From an uncultured Ruminococcus sp. (lineage in GTDB: Bacteria; Bacillota; Clostridia; Lachnospirales; Lachnospiraceae), in the NCBI GenBank assembly GCA_904418845.1, contig CAJFQC010000004.1, forward strand, positions 62,001-126,000: a stretch of 64,000 nt of DNA. Reading direction: 5' to 3'. Under the pieces are notes generated by a model. It did no database searches, was not told the origin of the DNA, and saw only the letters and a list, made by a program, of their open reading frames with translations. A program made the position numbers and the translations under genes. Shown piece after piece: positions 8,412 to 19,441 of this stretch. Each line of letters starts with the position of its first letter. Positions within the stretch are counted from its first letter, which is position 1.

Positions 8412-9401
8412 ATGAAATTAAATGAAAAAGGACGCGCACAGTTCAAATTACAGCAAAATATCATCATTCTGATCGCTATGATCGTGCTGGTCATTGTGTT
8501 CAGCGCGCTGAATTCAAGCTTTATTGACCAGTATAATCTTGTAAGTATGGCACAGTCGCTTGCTCCGTACGCTGTATTGAGCCTTGGCGTTACATTTGTA
8601 ATTGCGACAGGCGGAATCGATCTTTCTATCGGAACAGTCTGTATAGCATCCGCTGTTGTTGCGGGAAAGCTTTACACAACAGAAACGATTCCACTTGCCA
8701 TGACGATTCCGGTTATGTGCGGAATCGGACTTCTGATCGGGCTTGTCAACGGACTTCTCATTGCAAAGGCGAAAGTTCCGAACTTTATCGCAACACTGGG
8801 CACGATGATGTTCGCAAGAGGATTTTCAGCGCTGCTTGTTTCGGACCCGAATATTTTCTTCCCGACAAATACATGGTACAACAAGCTTTTCTCCAATGCG
8901 AACGGAATTCCGACAGGTATTATCTGGGTGCTTTTTTTCATGGTGATCTGTATGTATATCATGTATAAGAACAAAGTGGGAAGATACATTCTCGCAATCG
9001 GAAGCAATGAAGAAGCTACAAGACTTTCCGGTATCAATACAGACAAATATAAAATCATTGCATACGTGATCTCAGGACTTGCAGCCGGCATCGCGGGAAT
9101 CTTCTGGTCGGCTTCATTCCCAACCGTAGCTGCGGCGACCGGAAATGGAATGGAGCTTGATGCGATCGCAGGCGTATATATCGGCGGAACAAGTGCGGCC
9201 GGCGGTGTCGCATCTGTATCAGGCTCTGTGATCGGAGCAGCGCTCCTGGTTGTTATCAGAAACGGTCTGAACATGGCTCTTGCGAGATTTAATTTAAATC
9301 TGAATTCTACATATGTAACTTATGTACTGACAGGTATTATCGTAGTAGTTGCTGTTTTGATGGATATTATCAAGACAAACAGAGCAAGCAAAAAGGCATG
9401 A
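8412..9401 (+). CDS. Sugar ABC transporter permease (RbsC-like)
   Basis: VLSLGVTFVIATGGIDLSIGTV, AIGSNEEATRLSGINTDKYK; SD GAAAGGA before ATG 8412. Confidence 0.93.
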   Translation: MKLNEKGRAQFKLQQNIIILIAMIVLVIVFSALNSSFIDQYNLVSMAQSLAPYAVLSLGVTFVIATGGIDLSIGTVCIASAVVAGKLYTTETIPLAMTIPVMCGIGLLIGLVNGLLIAKAKVPNFIATLGTMMFARGFSALLVSDPNIFFPTNTWYNKLFSNANGIPTGIIWVLFFMVICMYIMYKNKVGRYILAIGSNEEATRLSGINTDKYKIIAYVISGLAAGIAGIFWSASFPTVAAATGNGMELDAIAGVYIGGTSAAGGVASVSGSVIGAALLVVIRNGLNMALARFNLNLNSTYVTYVLTGIIVVVAVLMDIIKTNRASKKA

Positions 9402-9465
9402 TTTTGTCTGGCAAAAATTGAATTATAATCCCAAAGGATTATAAATATAAAGAGGAGGTATTTTT

Positions 9466-10551
9466 ATGAAAAACAAAAGAAGGGCAATCGCAATGCTGCT
9501 TTCTACGGCGCTCATGATGGGAGCGTTGGCAGGCTGTGGAAACAACGGCGGTGGAAGCGGCAGTGGCAGTGAAGGAGGCGGAGAATCATCAGACGGCGGA
9601 AAAACAATCGCAGTTATTGCGAAAGGAGAATCTCATGCTTTCTGGCAGTCTGTAAAAGCAGGCGCGGAAGCTGCCGCGGAAGAGAAAGGCTATGACATGA
9701 CTTTCCGCGGTCCGGCAAGCGAAAGCGCAAAGGATCTTCCTTCACAGAAAGAAATGCTTCAGACTGCTCTTTCCAGCAACGCAGACGGTATTGTGATCGG
9801 AACGATCGGCGAGGGATTCACGGATATGCTCGCACAGGCATATGACAAGGATATTCCGGTTGTCCAGTTTGATTCAGGCGTATGGGAAAACGATATTAAA
9901 GCGCTTGACGATATGGGCAAGAATCCGATTGTATCTCATGTAGCTACGAGCAATACTCTTGCAGCGGGACTGGCGGCAGAGAACTTCTTTGAAGCGATTA
10001 AAGAAGATATCGCGGCTTCAGACGGAAATTATGTAGTTGGCATTATCCAGCATGACGAAACACAGACAGGTATCGACCGCGCCGGCGGCTTCGAAGAGAA
10101 ATTTGCTGAACTTGCAGATGCAGACGAAACAACAAAAGGAAAATATAAGATTGAAAAAGAAGTAAAACCGGGTGACGCTGACAATGCATACAAGGCGGCG
10201 CTTGAAGCTCTTTATGAAAAAGGTGCGAAAGCTATCTTCATGTCAAATGAGGGCGTTGTAAAACAGGTATCTGATGCGATCGCGGCTGCAGGCGGAAAAT
10301 ACGATGATGTTAAATTCTGCGGATTTGATGCGGGTACAAAACAGATTGAATGGATGAAAGCTGAATCAGGAGCAAAACTTATCGGTTCTGTTGCCCAGGA
10401 TTCTTATCAGATCGGATATGATGCTGTAATGCAGTGTATCAACGCTATCGAAGGAAGCACTGTTGAGGAAAAAGTTGACATCGCCGGTGCATGGTGGGAT
10501 GCAACAAACGTTGATGAGATGAAAGAAAAGAATCTCGTTTACGAGGGATAA
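9466..10551 (+). CDS. Sugar ABC transporter substrate-binding lipoprotein (RbsB-like)
   Basis: Lipobox LAGC at N-terminus; periplasmic-binding-protein fold features (IAVIAKGESHAFWQSVKAGAEAAAEEKGYDMTFRGP). Confidence 0.93.
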   Translation: MKNKRRAIAMLLSTALMMGALAGCGNNGGGSGSGSEGGGESSDGGKTIAVIAKGESHAFWQSVKAGAEAAAEEKGYDMTFRGPASESAKDLPSQKEMLQTALSSNADGIVIGTIGEGFTDMLAQAYDKDIPVVQFDSGVWENDIKALDDMGKNPIVSHVATSNTLAAGLAAENFFEAIKEDIAASDGNYVVGIIQHDETQTGIDRAGGFEEKFAELADADETTKGKYKIEKEVKPGDADNAYKAALEALYEKGAKAIFMSNEGVVKQVSDAIAAAGGKYDDVKFCGFDAGTKQIEWMKAESGAKLIGSVAQDSYQIGYDAVMQCINAIEGSTVEEKVDIAGAWWDATNVDEMKEKNLVYEG

Positions 10552-10566
10552 CATGCAATTTAATGA

Positions 10567-10592
10567 GGGAACCGGAGCCGGTTCCCTTTTTT
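10567..10592 (+). terminator. Rho-independent terminator
   Basis: GGGAACCGGAGCCGGTTCCCTTTTTT. Confidence 0.85.
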
Positions 10593-10719
10593 AAAAGAAA
10601 ATATCTGAATATTATTTTGGATATTTTCCCGGGACTGTTCCCTTGTATTTCTTACAATGTTTTAATAAAGCATGATTCGGCTTTGAAACCGGATGTGCAG
10701 ATCTGAGAGGAGGAAGACA

Positions 10720-12198
10720 TTGAGACAAGACAGAAAACAGGTGCTGGCATTTGATTTCGGGGCGTCCAGCGGAAGAGCCATACTTGCCTCACTGGAGGAC
10801 GGGAAAATTGTCATGGAAGAAGTGCATCGGTTTTCAAATGATCCTGTATTTATCGGAAATACAATGTACTGGGATACGTTAAGACAGTTTTTCGAAATTA
10901 AGCAGGGTATGTTGAAAGCAAAGCAGAAAGGCGGCTTTGAAAGCGTAGGAATAGACACCTGGGGCGTTGACTTCGGACTTCTCGATGAACACGGCGCGCT
11001 GCTGGAAAGCGCCGTACATTACAGAGATGACCGTACACTGGGGAGACAGGAGGAAGTTTTCAAAGTAATGCCCAAAGATGAACTGTATGAACTTACAGGT
11101 GTTCAGTTTGAAAATTTCAATACTGTTTTCCAGCTATATTCCCTTGTCCAGGACCGTCCGTGGCTTCTGGAGCGCGCAGACAAGCTGCTGTTAACACCGG
11201 ATCTATTTAATTATTTCCTGACAGGTGAAAAAAAGGCAGAATATACAATGTCTACGACCACACAGCTTATGGACATCAGGAACAAGGAATGGTCTGACAA
11301 GATTCTGAATCGGCTTTCAATTCCCCGGAAGCTGTTCCCTGAGATCATCCTCAGCGGAACAGTTGTGGGAACGATCGATCAGAAGATCTGTGATGAGTTA
11401 GGCATTGCGCCGGCAAAGGTTGTGGCCGTTGCAAGTCATGACACACAGAGCGCAGTTGCAGCAGTCCCTACTCAGGAGGATGATTTTATTTTTATCAGCT
11501 GCGGAACATGGAGCCTGTTCGGAACGGAATTAAAGAGTCCCGTAATCGGAAAAGAATCTTACGAGCTAAACGTAAGTAATGAAGGCGGATACGGCGGTAC
11601 CTACAACTTCCTGAAAAATATTATCGGTCTGTGGCTCGCGCAGGAAAGCAGACGCCAGTGGGCAAGAGAAGGGAAGGACTACAGTTTCGGGGAACTGGAA
11701 CAGCTTGCCAGGAAAGCAGAACCGTTTTTAAGCTTTATAGATCCGGATTCTCCAGAATTCAATTCCGCGGGAGATATCCCGGGAAGAATCCGTGCCTTTT
11801 GCGAAAGAACCGGCCAGAAGGTTCCGCAGACCCAGGGGGATATTATGTGCTGCATCAATCAGAGCCTCGCTTTGAAATACAGATATACACTTGAACAGAT
11901 AGAGGCATGCACAGGGAAACAGTTCCCCATGATCAATATGATCGGCGGCGGAATCCAGAGCGGGCTGCTCTGCCAGATGACCGCAAGCGCCAGCAAAAGA
12001 AAAGTACTTGCAGGCCCGGTGGAAGCCACGGCCCTTGGAAATATTGCGGTTCAGATGATGTCTCTCGGAGAAATCAAGAATCTTAAAGAGGCGCGCAGGA
12101 TCATTGCAGATTCGGAACAGACATATGAGTATCTGCCGAAAGACGGTCAAAAATGGGATACTGCATATGAGAAGTTTAAATCAATCATTCAAAAGTAA
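10720..12198 (+). CDS. FGGY-family carbohydrate kinase (rhamnulokinase-type, probable fuculokinase in this context)
   Basis: [44 protein letters not shown] 10720 with GAGGAGG SD (ATG 10693 alternative). Confidence 0.85.
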   Translation: MRQDRKQVLAFDFGASSGRAILASLEDGKIVMEEVHRFSNDPVFIGNTMYWDTLRQFFEIKQGMLKAKQKGGFESVGIDTWGVDFGLLDEHGALLESAVHYRDDRTLGRQEEVFKVMPKDELYELTGVQFENFNTVFQLYSLVQDRPWLLERADKLLLTPDLFNYFLTGEKKAEYTMSTTTQLMDIRNKEWSDKILNRLSIPRKLFPEIILSGTVVGTIDQKICDELGIAPAKVVAVASHDTQSAVAAVPTQEDDFIFISCGTWSLFGTELKSPVIGKESYELNVSNEGGYGGTYNFLKNIIGLWLAQESRRQWAREGKDYSFGELEQLARKAEPFLSFIDPDSPEFNSAGDIPGRIRAFCERTGQKVPQTQGDIMCCINQSLALKYRYTLEQIEACTGKQFPMINMIGGGIQSGLLCQMTASASKRKVLAGPVEATALGNIAVQMMSLGEIKNLKEARRIIADSEQTYEYLPKDGQKWDTAYEKFKSIIQK

Positions 12199-12211
12199 GG
12201 AGGAAATCAAA

Positions 12212-14005
12212 ATGGCAGAAAACAGATTAATCGGCGGATATCCGGTTATCGGAATCCGTCCTACCATCGATGGAAGAAGAGGTGCGTTAAAAGTACGTGA
12301 AGGCCTCGAAGATCAGACAATGGGTATGGCGAAAGCAGCCGCGAAGTTGTTTGAAGAAAATCTGCGCTATTCAAATGGAGAGCCGGTGAAGGTCGTGCTC
12401 GCCGACACAACGATCGGACGTGTGGCAGAGTCCGCAGCCTGTGCTGAAAAATTCAGAAGAGAAGGCGTAGATATTACACTGACTGTTACACCGTGCTGGT
12501 GCTATGGTTCTGAGACAATGGATATGGATCCGCAGACGATTAAAGGCGTGTGGGGACTGAATGCAACAGAAAGGCCGGGAGCCGTATATCTGGCATCTGT
12601 TCTTGCGACCCATGCGCAGAAGGGACTTCCGGCATTTGGCATTTACGGACATGATGTTGTGGATGCGGATGATGATTCCGTTCCGGAAGATGTAAAAGAG
12701 AAACTTTTAAGATTTGGCCGTGCGGCCGTTGCGGCAGCATCAATGAGAGGAAAATCATACCTTCAGATCGGATCGATCTGTATGGGAATCGGAGGATCGA
12801 TCATTGATTCTGACTTTATCGAGTCTTATCTGGGCATGCGCGTTGAATCTGTTGACGAGGTTGAGATCATCAGACGTATGACAGAAGGTATTTACGATAA
12901 GGCTGAATTTGAAAAAGCGCTGGCATGGGCAAAAGAAAAATGCCGGATCGGCTTTGACAAAAACCCGGACGAACTTAAAATGAGCGACGAAAAGAAGGCG
13001 GAGCAATTTGAATTCGTTGTTAAAATGGCAGTGATCATTAAAGATCTGATGAATGGAAACAGCAATCTTCCGGCAGGATGCGAGGAAGAAATGGTAGGAC
13101 ATAACGCCATTGCGGCCGGATTCCAGGGACAGAGACAATGGACGGATTTCTACCCGAACGGGGACTTTGCGGAAGCAATTCTGAACAGCTCTTTTGACTG
13201 GAATGGTGCGAGGGAACCATATATTCTGGCCACAGAGAATGATGTTCTGAACGGGCTCGGCATGCTTTTTATGAAACTGCTTACAAACCGGGCGCAGATT
13301 TTTGCTGATGTGCGTACATACTGGAGTTCGGATGCAGTGAAACGTGTGACTGGTTATGAACTGGAAGGCAAGGCGAAAGAGGCGGACGGATTCATCCATC
13401 TGATCAACTCCGGCGCCGCGTGTCTGGATGCGAACGGGCAGTCTAAAGATGCTGAAGGAAGCGGAACAATGAAACCGTGGTATGAGGTGACAGAGGCAGA
13501 TCAGGACGCAATGCTCGCGGCTACAACATGGAATCCGGCAGATAACGGATATTTCCGCGGCGGCGGCTTCTCTTCAAGATTCCTGACAGAAGCCCAGATG
13601 CCCTGCACAATGATCCGTCTGAATCTTGTAAAAGGTCTTGGACCGGTCCTTCAGATCGCGGAAGGATGGACGGTCAAGCTTCCGGACGAAGTTTCAGACA
13701 AGCTTTGGAAGAGGACAGACTATACGTGGCCGTGCACATGGTTTGCACCGAGATGTACCGGTGAGGGCGCGTTTAAGACAGCTTATAATGTTATGAACAA
13801 CTGGGGCGCAAACCACGGCGCTATTTCCTATGGGCATATCGGGGCAGATCTGATCACAATGTGTTCGATGCTGAGGATTCCTGTATGCATGCATAATGTT
13901 CCGGAAAAGGATATTTTCAGGCCGGCTGCATGGAATGCGTTCGGAATGGACAAAGAAGGACAGGATTACAGAGCGTGCGCTGCATACGGACCGCTGTATA
14001 AATAA
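12212..14005 (+). CDS. fucI: L-fucose isomerase
   Basis: [87 protein letters not shown] 12212 with AAGGAGG. Confidence 0.95.
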   Translation: MAENRLIGGYPVIGIRPTIDGRRGALKVREGLEDQTMGMAKAAAKLFEENLRYSNGEPVKVVLADTTIGRVAESAACAEKFRREGVDITLTVTPCWCYGSETMDMDPQTIKGVWGLNATERPGAVYLASVLATHAQKGLPAFGIYGHDVVDADDDSVPEDVKEKLLRFGRAAVAAASMRGKSYLQIGSICMGIGGSIIDSDFIESYLGMRVESVDEVEIIRRMTEGIYDKAEFEKALAWAKEKCRIGFDKNPDELKMSDEKKAEQFEFVVKMAVIIKDLMNGNSNLPAGCEEEMVGHNAIAAGFQGQRQWTDFYPNGDFAEAILNSSFDWNGAREPYILATENDVLNGLGMLFMKLLTNRAQIFADVRTYWSSDAVKRVTGYELEGKAKEADGFIHLINSGAACLDANGQSKDAEGSGTMKPWYEVTEADQDAMLAATTWNPADNGYFRGGGFSSRFLTEAQMPCTMIRLNLVKGLGPVLQIAEGWTVKLPDEVSDKLWKRTDYTWPCTWFAPRCTGEGAFKTAYNVMNNWGANHGAISYGHIGADLITMCSMLRIPVCMHNVPEKDIFRPAAWNAFGMDKEGQDYRACAAYGPLYK

Positions 14006-14037
14006 CGGATTACCGGAGAAAGGATGTTCAGGAAAAG

Positions 14038-14484
14038 ATGTTAAAAGGAATTCCTTCTATTTTATCACCGGAGTTATTAAAGGTGCTCTGTGAAATGGGC
14101 CACAGCGACCGTCTTGTAATTGCGGACGGCAATTTCCCTTCCGAATCTATGGGAAAAGACGCTGTCGTCATCCGTATGGACGGGCATGGGGTTCCGGAAA
14201 TCCTTGATGCTGTACTTCAGGTATTTCCGCTGGATACTTATACAGATAAACCGGTGAATTTAATGGAACTTATGCCACAGGATGTGGGAAAAGTTGAGGC
14301 GTCGATCTGGGATACTTATAAGGAGATAGTTTCCCGGCATGACTCCAGAGGTGCAGATGCGGTAGGAAATATCGAACGTTTTGCGTTTTACGAGGAAGCG
14401 AAGAAGGTATACTGTATCATTGCAACAGGGGAAACAGCGATTTATGCCAATGTAATGCTGCAAAAAGGCGTTGTCATCAACTAA
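14038..14484 (+). CDS. fucU: RbsD/FucU-family L-fucose mutarotase
   Basis: MLKGIPSILSPELLKVLCEMGHSDRLVIADGNFPSES. Confidence 0.93.
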   Translation: MLKGIPSILSPELLKVLCEMGHSDRLVIADGNFPSESMGKDAVVIRMDGHGVPEILDAVLQVFPLDTYTDKPVNLMELMPQDVGKVEASIWDTYKEIVSRHDSRGADAVGNIERFAFYEEAKKVYCIIATGETAIYANVMLQKGVVIN

Positions 14485-14503
14485 CAGAATAACCGAGACA
14501 GCA

Positions 14504-14558
14504 GTAAGGAGCTTCAGATGGGTATTGACTTATCCTCTGAAGTTCCTTTATTCTTTTA
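14504..14558 (+). terminator. Probable terminator after fucU
   Basis: AAGGAGCTTCAGA...TCTGAAGTTCCTTT imperfect stem followed by T-rich sequence. Confidence 0.5.
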
Positions 14559-14586
14559 TCTGTAAAAAATATGCAGGGAGGGTTTC

Positions 14587-16185
14587 ATGCTCAGAATCAG
14601 CCAGCTCATACTTCCGGTGGGACATACGCCGGAGCAGTTGAGGAAAAAGTTATTGCGCACAGCACATATGAAAGAAAATGAATTGAAAAGCTTTGCCATA
14701 CGCAGACGTTCTCTTGACGCGAGAAAAAAACCGGAGCTGTATTATGTCTATACAGTGGACTTTTCCGCAGAAAATGAAAACCGTGTTATCAGGCAGACAA
14801 AAGGAAAGGCACAGAAAGTCACGGAAAAGCCATATCACGTGCCGAAACATGGCACAGAGTCCCTTAAAGAGCGCCCGGTTATTATCGGAAGCGGTCCGGC
14901 GGGTTTATTCTGCGCCTATCTTCTGGCAATCGAAGGATATTCTCCTCTTATTGTAGAGCGTGGAGCGCCTGTCCGTGAGCGCAGGAAAGACATAGAGCGT
15001 TTCTGGGAGACAGGGGTGCTTGACACAGCCTCAAATGTCCAGTTCGGCGAGGGCGGCGCAGGGACATTCTCCGATGGGAAGCTGAATACAATGGTAAAAG
15101 ATCTGGCGGGGAGAAACCGCTATGTGCTGGAAATCTTTGTAAAGTTCGGAGCGCCCGGAGAGATACTGTGGGAACAGAAGCCGCATATAGGGACAGATAT
15201 ACTGATCGGCGTGGTAGAGGCTATGCGAGGGGAGATCCTCCGTCTGGGCGGCGAATTCCGCTTCCGCAGTCAAGTCACGGATATTCTTCCAAAGGAAAAC
15301 TGTATCGTGATAAACAATGAGGAAAAGATCAGGACAGAAGCTGCTGTCCTTGCAATAGGACACAGCGCAAGAGATACGTTTTCCATGCTATACGGCAGAG
15401 GCTTTTCCATGGAGGCGAAATCCTTTGCAGTAGGAGTGCGTGTTGAACATCCGCAGCGCATGATAGACACAGTAACTTACGGAAGAGAAGAAAGAGGCGT
15501 GCTGGGCGCGGCAGCCTACAAGCTGACAGAAAAGATGGACAACGGAAGGGGAGTATACACCTTCTGTATGTGTCCGGGCGGCTATGTTGTCAATGCTTCC
15601 TCAGAAGAAGGCTGTCTGGCGGTCAACGGCATGAGTTATCATGACCGGGCAGGAGAGAACGCCAACAGCGCGGTCATTGTGACTGTCACAAAAGAGGATT
15701 ACGGTTCAGACCACCCGCTTTCGGGGGTGGAATTTCAGCGCCGGCTGGAACGGCGGGCCTGGGAGGAAGGAAAAGGGAATGTACCTGTCCAGAGATTCGC
15801 GGACTTCTGCGAAGGGAAAGCAACTGAAAGACCAGGACATATCAGACCAAATATCAAGGGGGCTTATCAGTTTGGAAATGTAAGAAACATCTTCCCGGAG
15901 GAGATCGCAGAATCGCTGGAAAAAGGAATCAGGGGAATGGACCGCAGGATACACGGATTCGCGGATGACGATACGCTTCTGTCCGGCGTGGAGAGCAGGA
16001 CCTCTTCTCCTGTCAGGATCACAAGGGGAGAAGACTTCACCGCTAATGTTCCATGGGTCTATCCCTGCGGCGAGGGAGCGGGATACGCGGGTGGAATCAC
16101 CTCCGCGGCGATGGACGGGATGAAGGTGGCCGAGGCCATCATACGCAGGTATGCAAATCAGTATTCACAGAATTTTAATCCTTAA
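14587..16185 (+). CDS. FAD-dependent dehydrogenase (COG2509-like)
   Basis: VIIGSGPAGLFCAYLLAIEGYSPLIVERG; NVQFGEGGAGTFSDGKL; CGEGAGYAGGITSAAMDG. Confidence 0.85.
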   Translation: MLRISQLILPVGHTPEQLRKKLLRTAHMKENELKSFAIRRRSLDARKKPELYYVYTVDFSAENENRVIRQTKGKAQKVTEKPYHVPKHGTESLKERPVIIGSGPAGLFCAYLLAIEGYSPLIVERGAPVRERRKDIERFWETGVLDTASNVQFGEGGAGTFSDGKLNTMVKDLAGRNRYVLEIFVKFGAPGEILWEQKPHIGTDILIGVVEAMRGEILRLGGEFRFRSQVTDILPKENCIVINNEEKIRTEAAVLAIGHSARDTFSMLYGRGFSMEAKSFAVGVRVEHPQRMIDTVTYGREERGVLGAAAYKLTEKMDNGRGVYTFCMCPGGYVVNASSEEGCLAVNGMSYHDRAGENANSAVIVTVTKEDYGSDHPLSGVEFQRRLERRAWEEGKGNVPVQRFADFCEGKATERPGHIRPNIKGAYQFGNVRNIFPEEIAESLEKGIRGMDRRIHGFADDDTLLSGVESRTSSPVRITRGEDFTANVPWVYPCGEGAGYAGGITSAAMDGMKVAEAIIRRYANQYSQNFNP

Positions 16186-16261
16186 TCCCTATACACAAAA
16201 AATAAATTGTGATAAAATAAATCACTGTATTGTATCATCGCACTGATCGAAGGATCAAGAT

Positions 16262-16960
16262 ATGGAAAAAAACAATACGATTAAAGACATGTATCACGGA
16301 GACCGGCCCTATGAAAAATGTGAGCAGTTCGGGGCTAAGAATCTGACGGACGCTGAACTGTTTGCCGTGCTCTTGCGCACAGGGACAAGAGGAGAGAATT
16401 CGCTTGCCCTGGCGCATAGAATTCTTTGTTCGGAAACTTCGGAACGAGGGCTTCTGAATATCCACCGCTGGGATATGGACAGTCTTATGCGTGTCCGTGG
16501 AATCGGGAAAGTGAAGGCAATCCAGATTTTGTGCCTGTCTGAGCTTGCAAAGCGGATGGCGAGGGCATCAGCTATGCAGGAACTTGATTTTTCTTCACCC
16601 CGGACTATCGCGCAGTATTATATGGAGGATATGAGGCACAGGGAAAAGGAAGTGCTTAAGCTTCTTCTCCTGAATACAAGATCCAGATTAATCGGAGAGA
16701 GTGAAATATCGGTAGGCACTGTCAATATGGCGCTGATCTCTCCGCGGGAGCTTTTCCTTGAGGCGCTCAGAAGGAACGCTGTTTCCATTATCCTGCTGCA
16801 CAATCATCCGAGTGGAGATCCGGAGCCAAGCAGGGAGGATGTCCGTATAACCGGACGCATATACGAGGCAGGGGCCTTGATTGGGATCGAACTTCTGGAC
16901 CATATTATCATAGGGGACAACCGTTTTGCCAGTTTGAAAGAGAGAGGGCTCTTTCCTTGA
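16262..16960 (+). CDS. radC: RadC-family (JAMM/MPN) protein
   Basis: ILLHNHPSGDPEPSREDVRIT motif, HhH RVRGIGKVKAIQIL. Confidence 0.93.
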   Translation: MEKNNTIKDMYHGDRPYEKCEQFGAKNLTDAELFAVLLRTGTRGENSLALAHRILCSETSERGLLNIHRWDMDSLMRVRGIGKVKAIQILCLSELAKRMARASAMQELDFSSPRTIAQYYMEDMRHREKEVLKLLLLNTRSRLIGESEISVGTVNMALISPRELFLEALRRNAVSIILLHNHPSGDPEPSREDVRITGRIYEAGALIGIELLDHIIIGDNRFASLKERGLFP

Positions 16961-17004
16961 AGGTCACGGCCGGGACAGGGCGTTATATAAAAGGGGTAGT
17001 ACAA

Positions 17005-18030
17005 ATGCTGGGGAATGTTTATGGTCTTGATCTGGGAACTTATGAGATCAAGATATTTGATAAGAAGAAAGACCGGATATGGCCGGAGAAGAATGCCATA
17101 GCCATGAAAAATAAAAAATATGTCTTTGCCGTAGGGAATGAAGCTTATGAGATGTATGAAAAATCACCTGCCGATGTGCAGGTTATATTTCCTATGAAAA
17201 ACGGTGTCATCGCTCATTTTGATGATATGCAGTACCTGCTGGGAAGCCTGCTTGGAAATGAACGGCATTTTGCCAGAGGCGACAAATACATGATGGCCGT
17301 TCCTACGGATGTGACCGAGGTGGAGAAAAAGGCATTTTTTGATCTTGTGTATCACTCGGAGGCGAAAGCAAAATCCGTCCGTATCGTAGAGCGGGGGCTG
17401 GCGGATGCTGTCGGCTTCGGTATTGATGTGCTTAAAGAGAAAGGCGTCTTTGTGGCCAATTTCGGCGGAGGAACAACAGAACTTTCTGTTCTCTCCTCGG
17501 GCGGCATGGTTATGAACCGTCTCCTGAAAATCGGAGGAGAGGACTTTGACCTTGCGATTGTTGGATTAGTCAGGCACAGCAAAGATTTCCTGATCGGCAG
17601 GCTTACGGCGGAAAAGCTGCGTCGGGAATTCGGAATCTTTGACCAGAGCACAGAGGCAGCGATCACAGTATCCGGCAGGGATCTCATCTCTGGCGTCCCC
17701 GCACAGACAGACATATCAATCAGTCTGGTGCGTGCCGCTATGAAGGAACCTATTGAAGAATGCGTCCAGTCAATCCGCTCCATGATCGACCGGACGCCTC
17801 CGGATGTAAGAAACGCGATTCTGGAAAAAGGGATCTGTCTGACAGGGGGCATAGCAAACTTAAAAGGACTTTCTACATACTTAAGAGAAAGCACAGGGCT
17901 TAACGTGATGACAATGGCTGAACCGGAGCTGTGTGCCGTAAGAGGACTGCAGAAGATCATATCAAACAAGGAATATTATAAGAAACTGACATATTCCATG
18001 ACAGATGAAGATTACAGGTGGTTAAGATGA
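17005..18030 (+). CDS. MreB-like rod-shape protein (divergent)
   Basis: Actin-fold motifs DLGTYEIKIF, FGGGTTELSVLS, LTGGIANLKGL; directly upstream of mreC/mreD. Confidence 0.85.
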   Translation: MLGNVYGLDLGTYEIKIFDKKKDRIWPEKNAIAMKNKKYVFAVGNEAYEMYEKSPADVQVIFPMKNGVIAHFDDMQYLLGSLLGNERHFARGDKYMMAVPTDVTEVEKKAFFDLVYHSEAKAKSVRIVERGLADAVGFGIDVLKEKGVFVANFGGGTTELSVLSSGGMVMNRLLKIGGEDFDLAIVGLVRHSKDFLIGRLTAEKLRREFGIFDQSTEAAITVSGRDLISGVPAQTDISISLVRAAMKEPIEECVQSIRSMIDRTPPDVRNAILEKGICLTGGIANLKGLSTYLRESTGLNVMTMAEPELCAVRGLQKIISNKEYYKKLTYSMTDEDYRWLR

Positions 18031-18896
18031 AAAGAAAGAATCATACTTCATATACAAACAGGTATATCCTTCTTGGGCTGTCCATATTCTGTGCGCTCAT
18101 GATGCTTTTGTCCTCCTTTTCGGATAAAGTTGCGGGACCTTTCCGGGCATTTGCCAATATCACGGTGATTCCGCTCCAGCAGGGAATCAACCATATCGGG
18201 GGCTGGATGGGTGATATGAAAGATAATTTTTCGACCCTGAAACAGCTTCAGGCGGAAAATGAAAAGCTTCAGGAGCAGGTTGATGCCCTGACGACGGAAA
18301 ATAATTATCTCCAGGAAGAACGTTACGAATACGAACGGCTTCAGGAGCTCTATAAGCTGGATCAGCAGTACGCGGAGTATGAAAAGACTGCTGCACATGT
18401 CATCGGAAAAGATTCCGGCAACTGGTTCTCCACATTTACCATTGACAAGGGACGCGTCGACGGCATTGCTGTGGATATGAATGTGCTTGCAGGAAGCGGT
18501 CTGGTGGGGATTGTAACGGAAGTAGGCCCCACATGGGCAAAAGTGCGGTCCATTATTGATGATGCCAATAATATCAGTGGAATGGTGCTCTCCACATCAG
18601 ATACCTGTATCGTCAGCGGTGACCTTTCACTTATGAGTACCGGCCAGATCTCCTTTGATCAGATGGAAAACAATGACAATGTAGTGGCAGTGGGTGATCA
18701 GATCGTCACCTCCTATATCAGTGATAAATATCTACAGGGAATATTGATCGGCTCTGTGAGTGAGATCAATGTAGATTCCAACAACCTGACCCGTTCCGGA
18801 TATATTATACCTGCGGTGGATTTCCGCAATATTCAGGAAGTTCTCGTAATCACAACGACGAAAGCAGAGCTCACAGGCGAGGGACAGACAGAATAG
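18027..18896 (+). CDS. mreC: Rod shape-determining protein MreC
   Basis: Signal anchor plus coiled coil (LKQLQAENEKLQEQVDALTTENNYLQEE), VNAGSGLVGIV-type region; ATGA overlap with mreB-like gene. Confidence 0.9.
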   Translation: MKRKNHTSYTNRYILLGLSIFCALMMLLSSFSDKVAGPFRAFANITVIPLQQGINHIGGWMGDMKDNFSTLKQLQAENEKLQEQVDALTTENNYLQEERYEYERLQELYKLDQQYAEYEKTAAHVIGKDSGNWFSTFTIDKGRVDGIAVDMNVLAGSGLVGIVTEVGPTWAKVRSIIDDANNISGMVLSTSDTCIVSGDLSLMSTGQISFDQMENNDNVVAVGDQIVTSYISDKYLQGILIGSVSEINVDSNNLTRSGYIIPAVDFRNIQEVLVITTTKAELTGEGQTE

Positions 18897-18907
18897 GAGA
18901 GATTTTT

Positions 18908-19441
18908 ATGAAAATGATCAAGACGAGGCGCATCGTCGTGACGGCAGTCATTGTACTGGCCACATATATCCTGCAATGTTCAGTCTTTCCGGCGCTTGCC
19001 GTCGCAAATATCAAGCCGAACCTGATGCTGGTCGTAACCGCTTCTTTCGGCTTCATGCGCGGGCCGAGAGAGGGGATGCTCGTGGGGTTCGCCTCCGGCC
19101 TTTTGATTGATATCCAGTATGGAGATATGATCGGTTTTTACGCGCTGATCTATCTGCTGGCAGGATATATAAATGGAATGTTTGAGCAGATGTATTTTGA
19201 CGAGGACATCAAGCTGCCCCTGTTTTTGATAGCGGGCAGTGACTTTATATACGGAATTGCCGTTTATTTTCTTATGTTCTTATTAAGGAGTGACTTTGAT
19301 TTTCTTTATTATCTGAACCGGATTATTATTCCGGAGGCGATCTATACAATTGTGATCACATTGGTTTTATATCCACTGCTCTTATATATCAACCACAGAT
19401 TGGAAGCAGAAGAGAAAAGGAGTGCAAGTAAATTTGTTTAG
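18908..19441 (+). CDS. mreD: Rod shape-determining protein MreD
   Basis: Multi-TM 177 aa, IKPNLMLVVTASFGFMRGPREGMLVGFASGLLIDIQYG; position after mreC. Confidence 0.9.
   Translation: MKMIKTRRIVVTAVIVLATYILQCSVFPALAVANIKPNLMLVVTASFGFMRGPREGMLVGFASGLLIDIQYGDMIGFYALIYLLAGYINGMFEQMYFDEDIKLPLFLIAGSDFIYGIAVYFLMFLLRSDFDFLYYLNRIIIPEAIYTIVITLVLYPLLLYINHRLEAEEKRSASKFV

Noticed and set aside
7292-9274. Long minus-strand ORFs (7292-7891, 8672-9274)
   Set aside because: Antisense to ABC transporter genes with clear motifs; no independent coding evidence.
12371-13399. Minus-strand ORFs opposite fucI
   Set aside because: Antisense shadows of the L-fucose isomerase frame.
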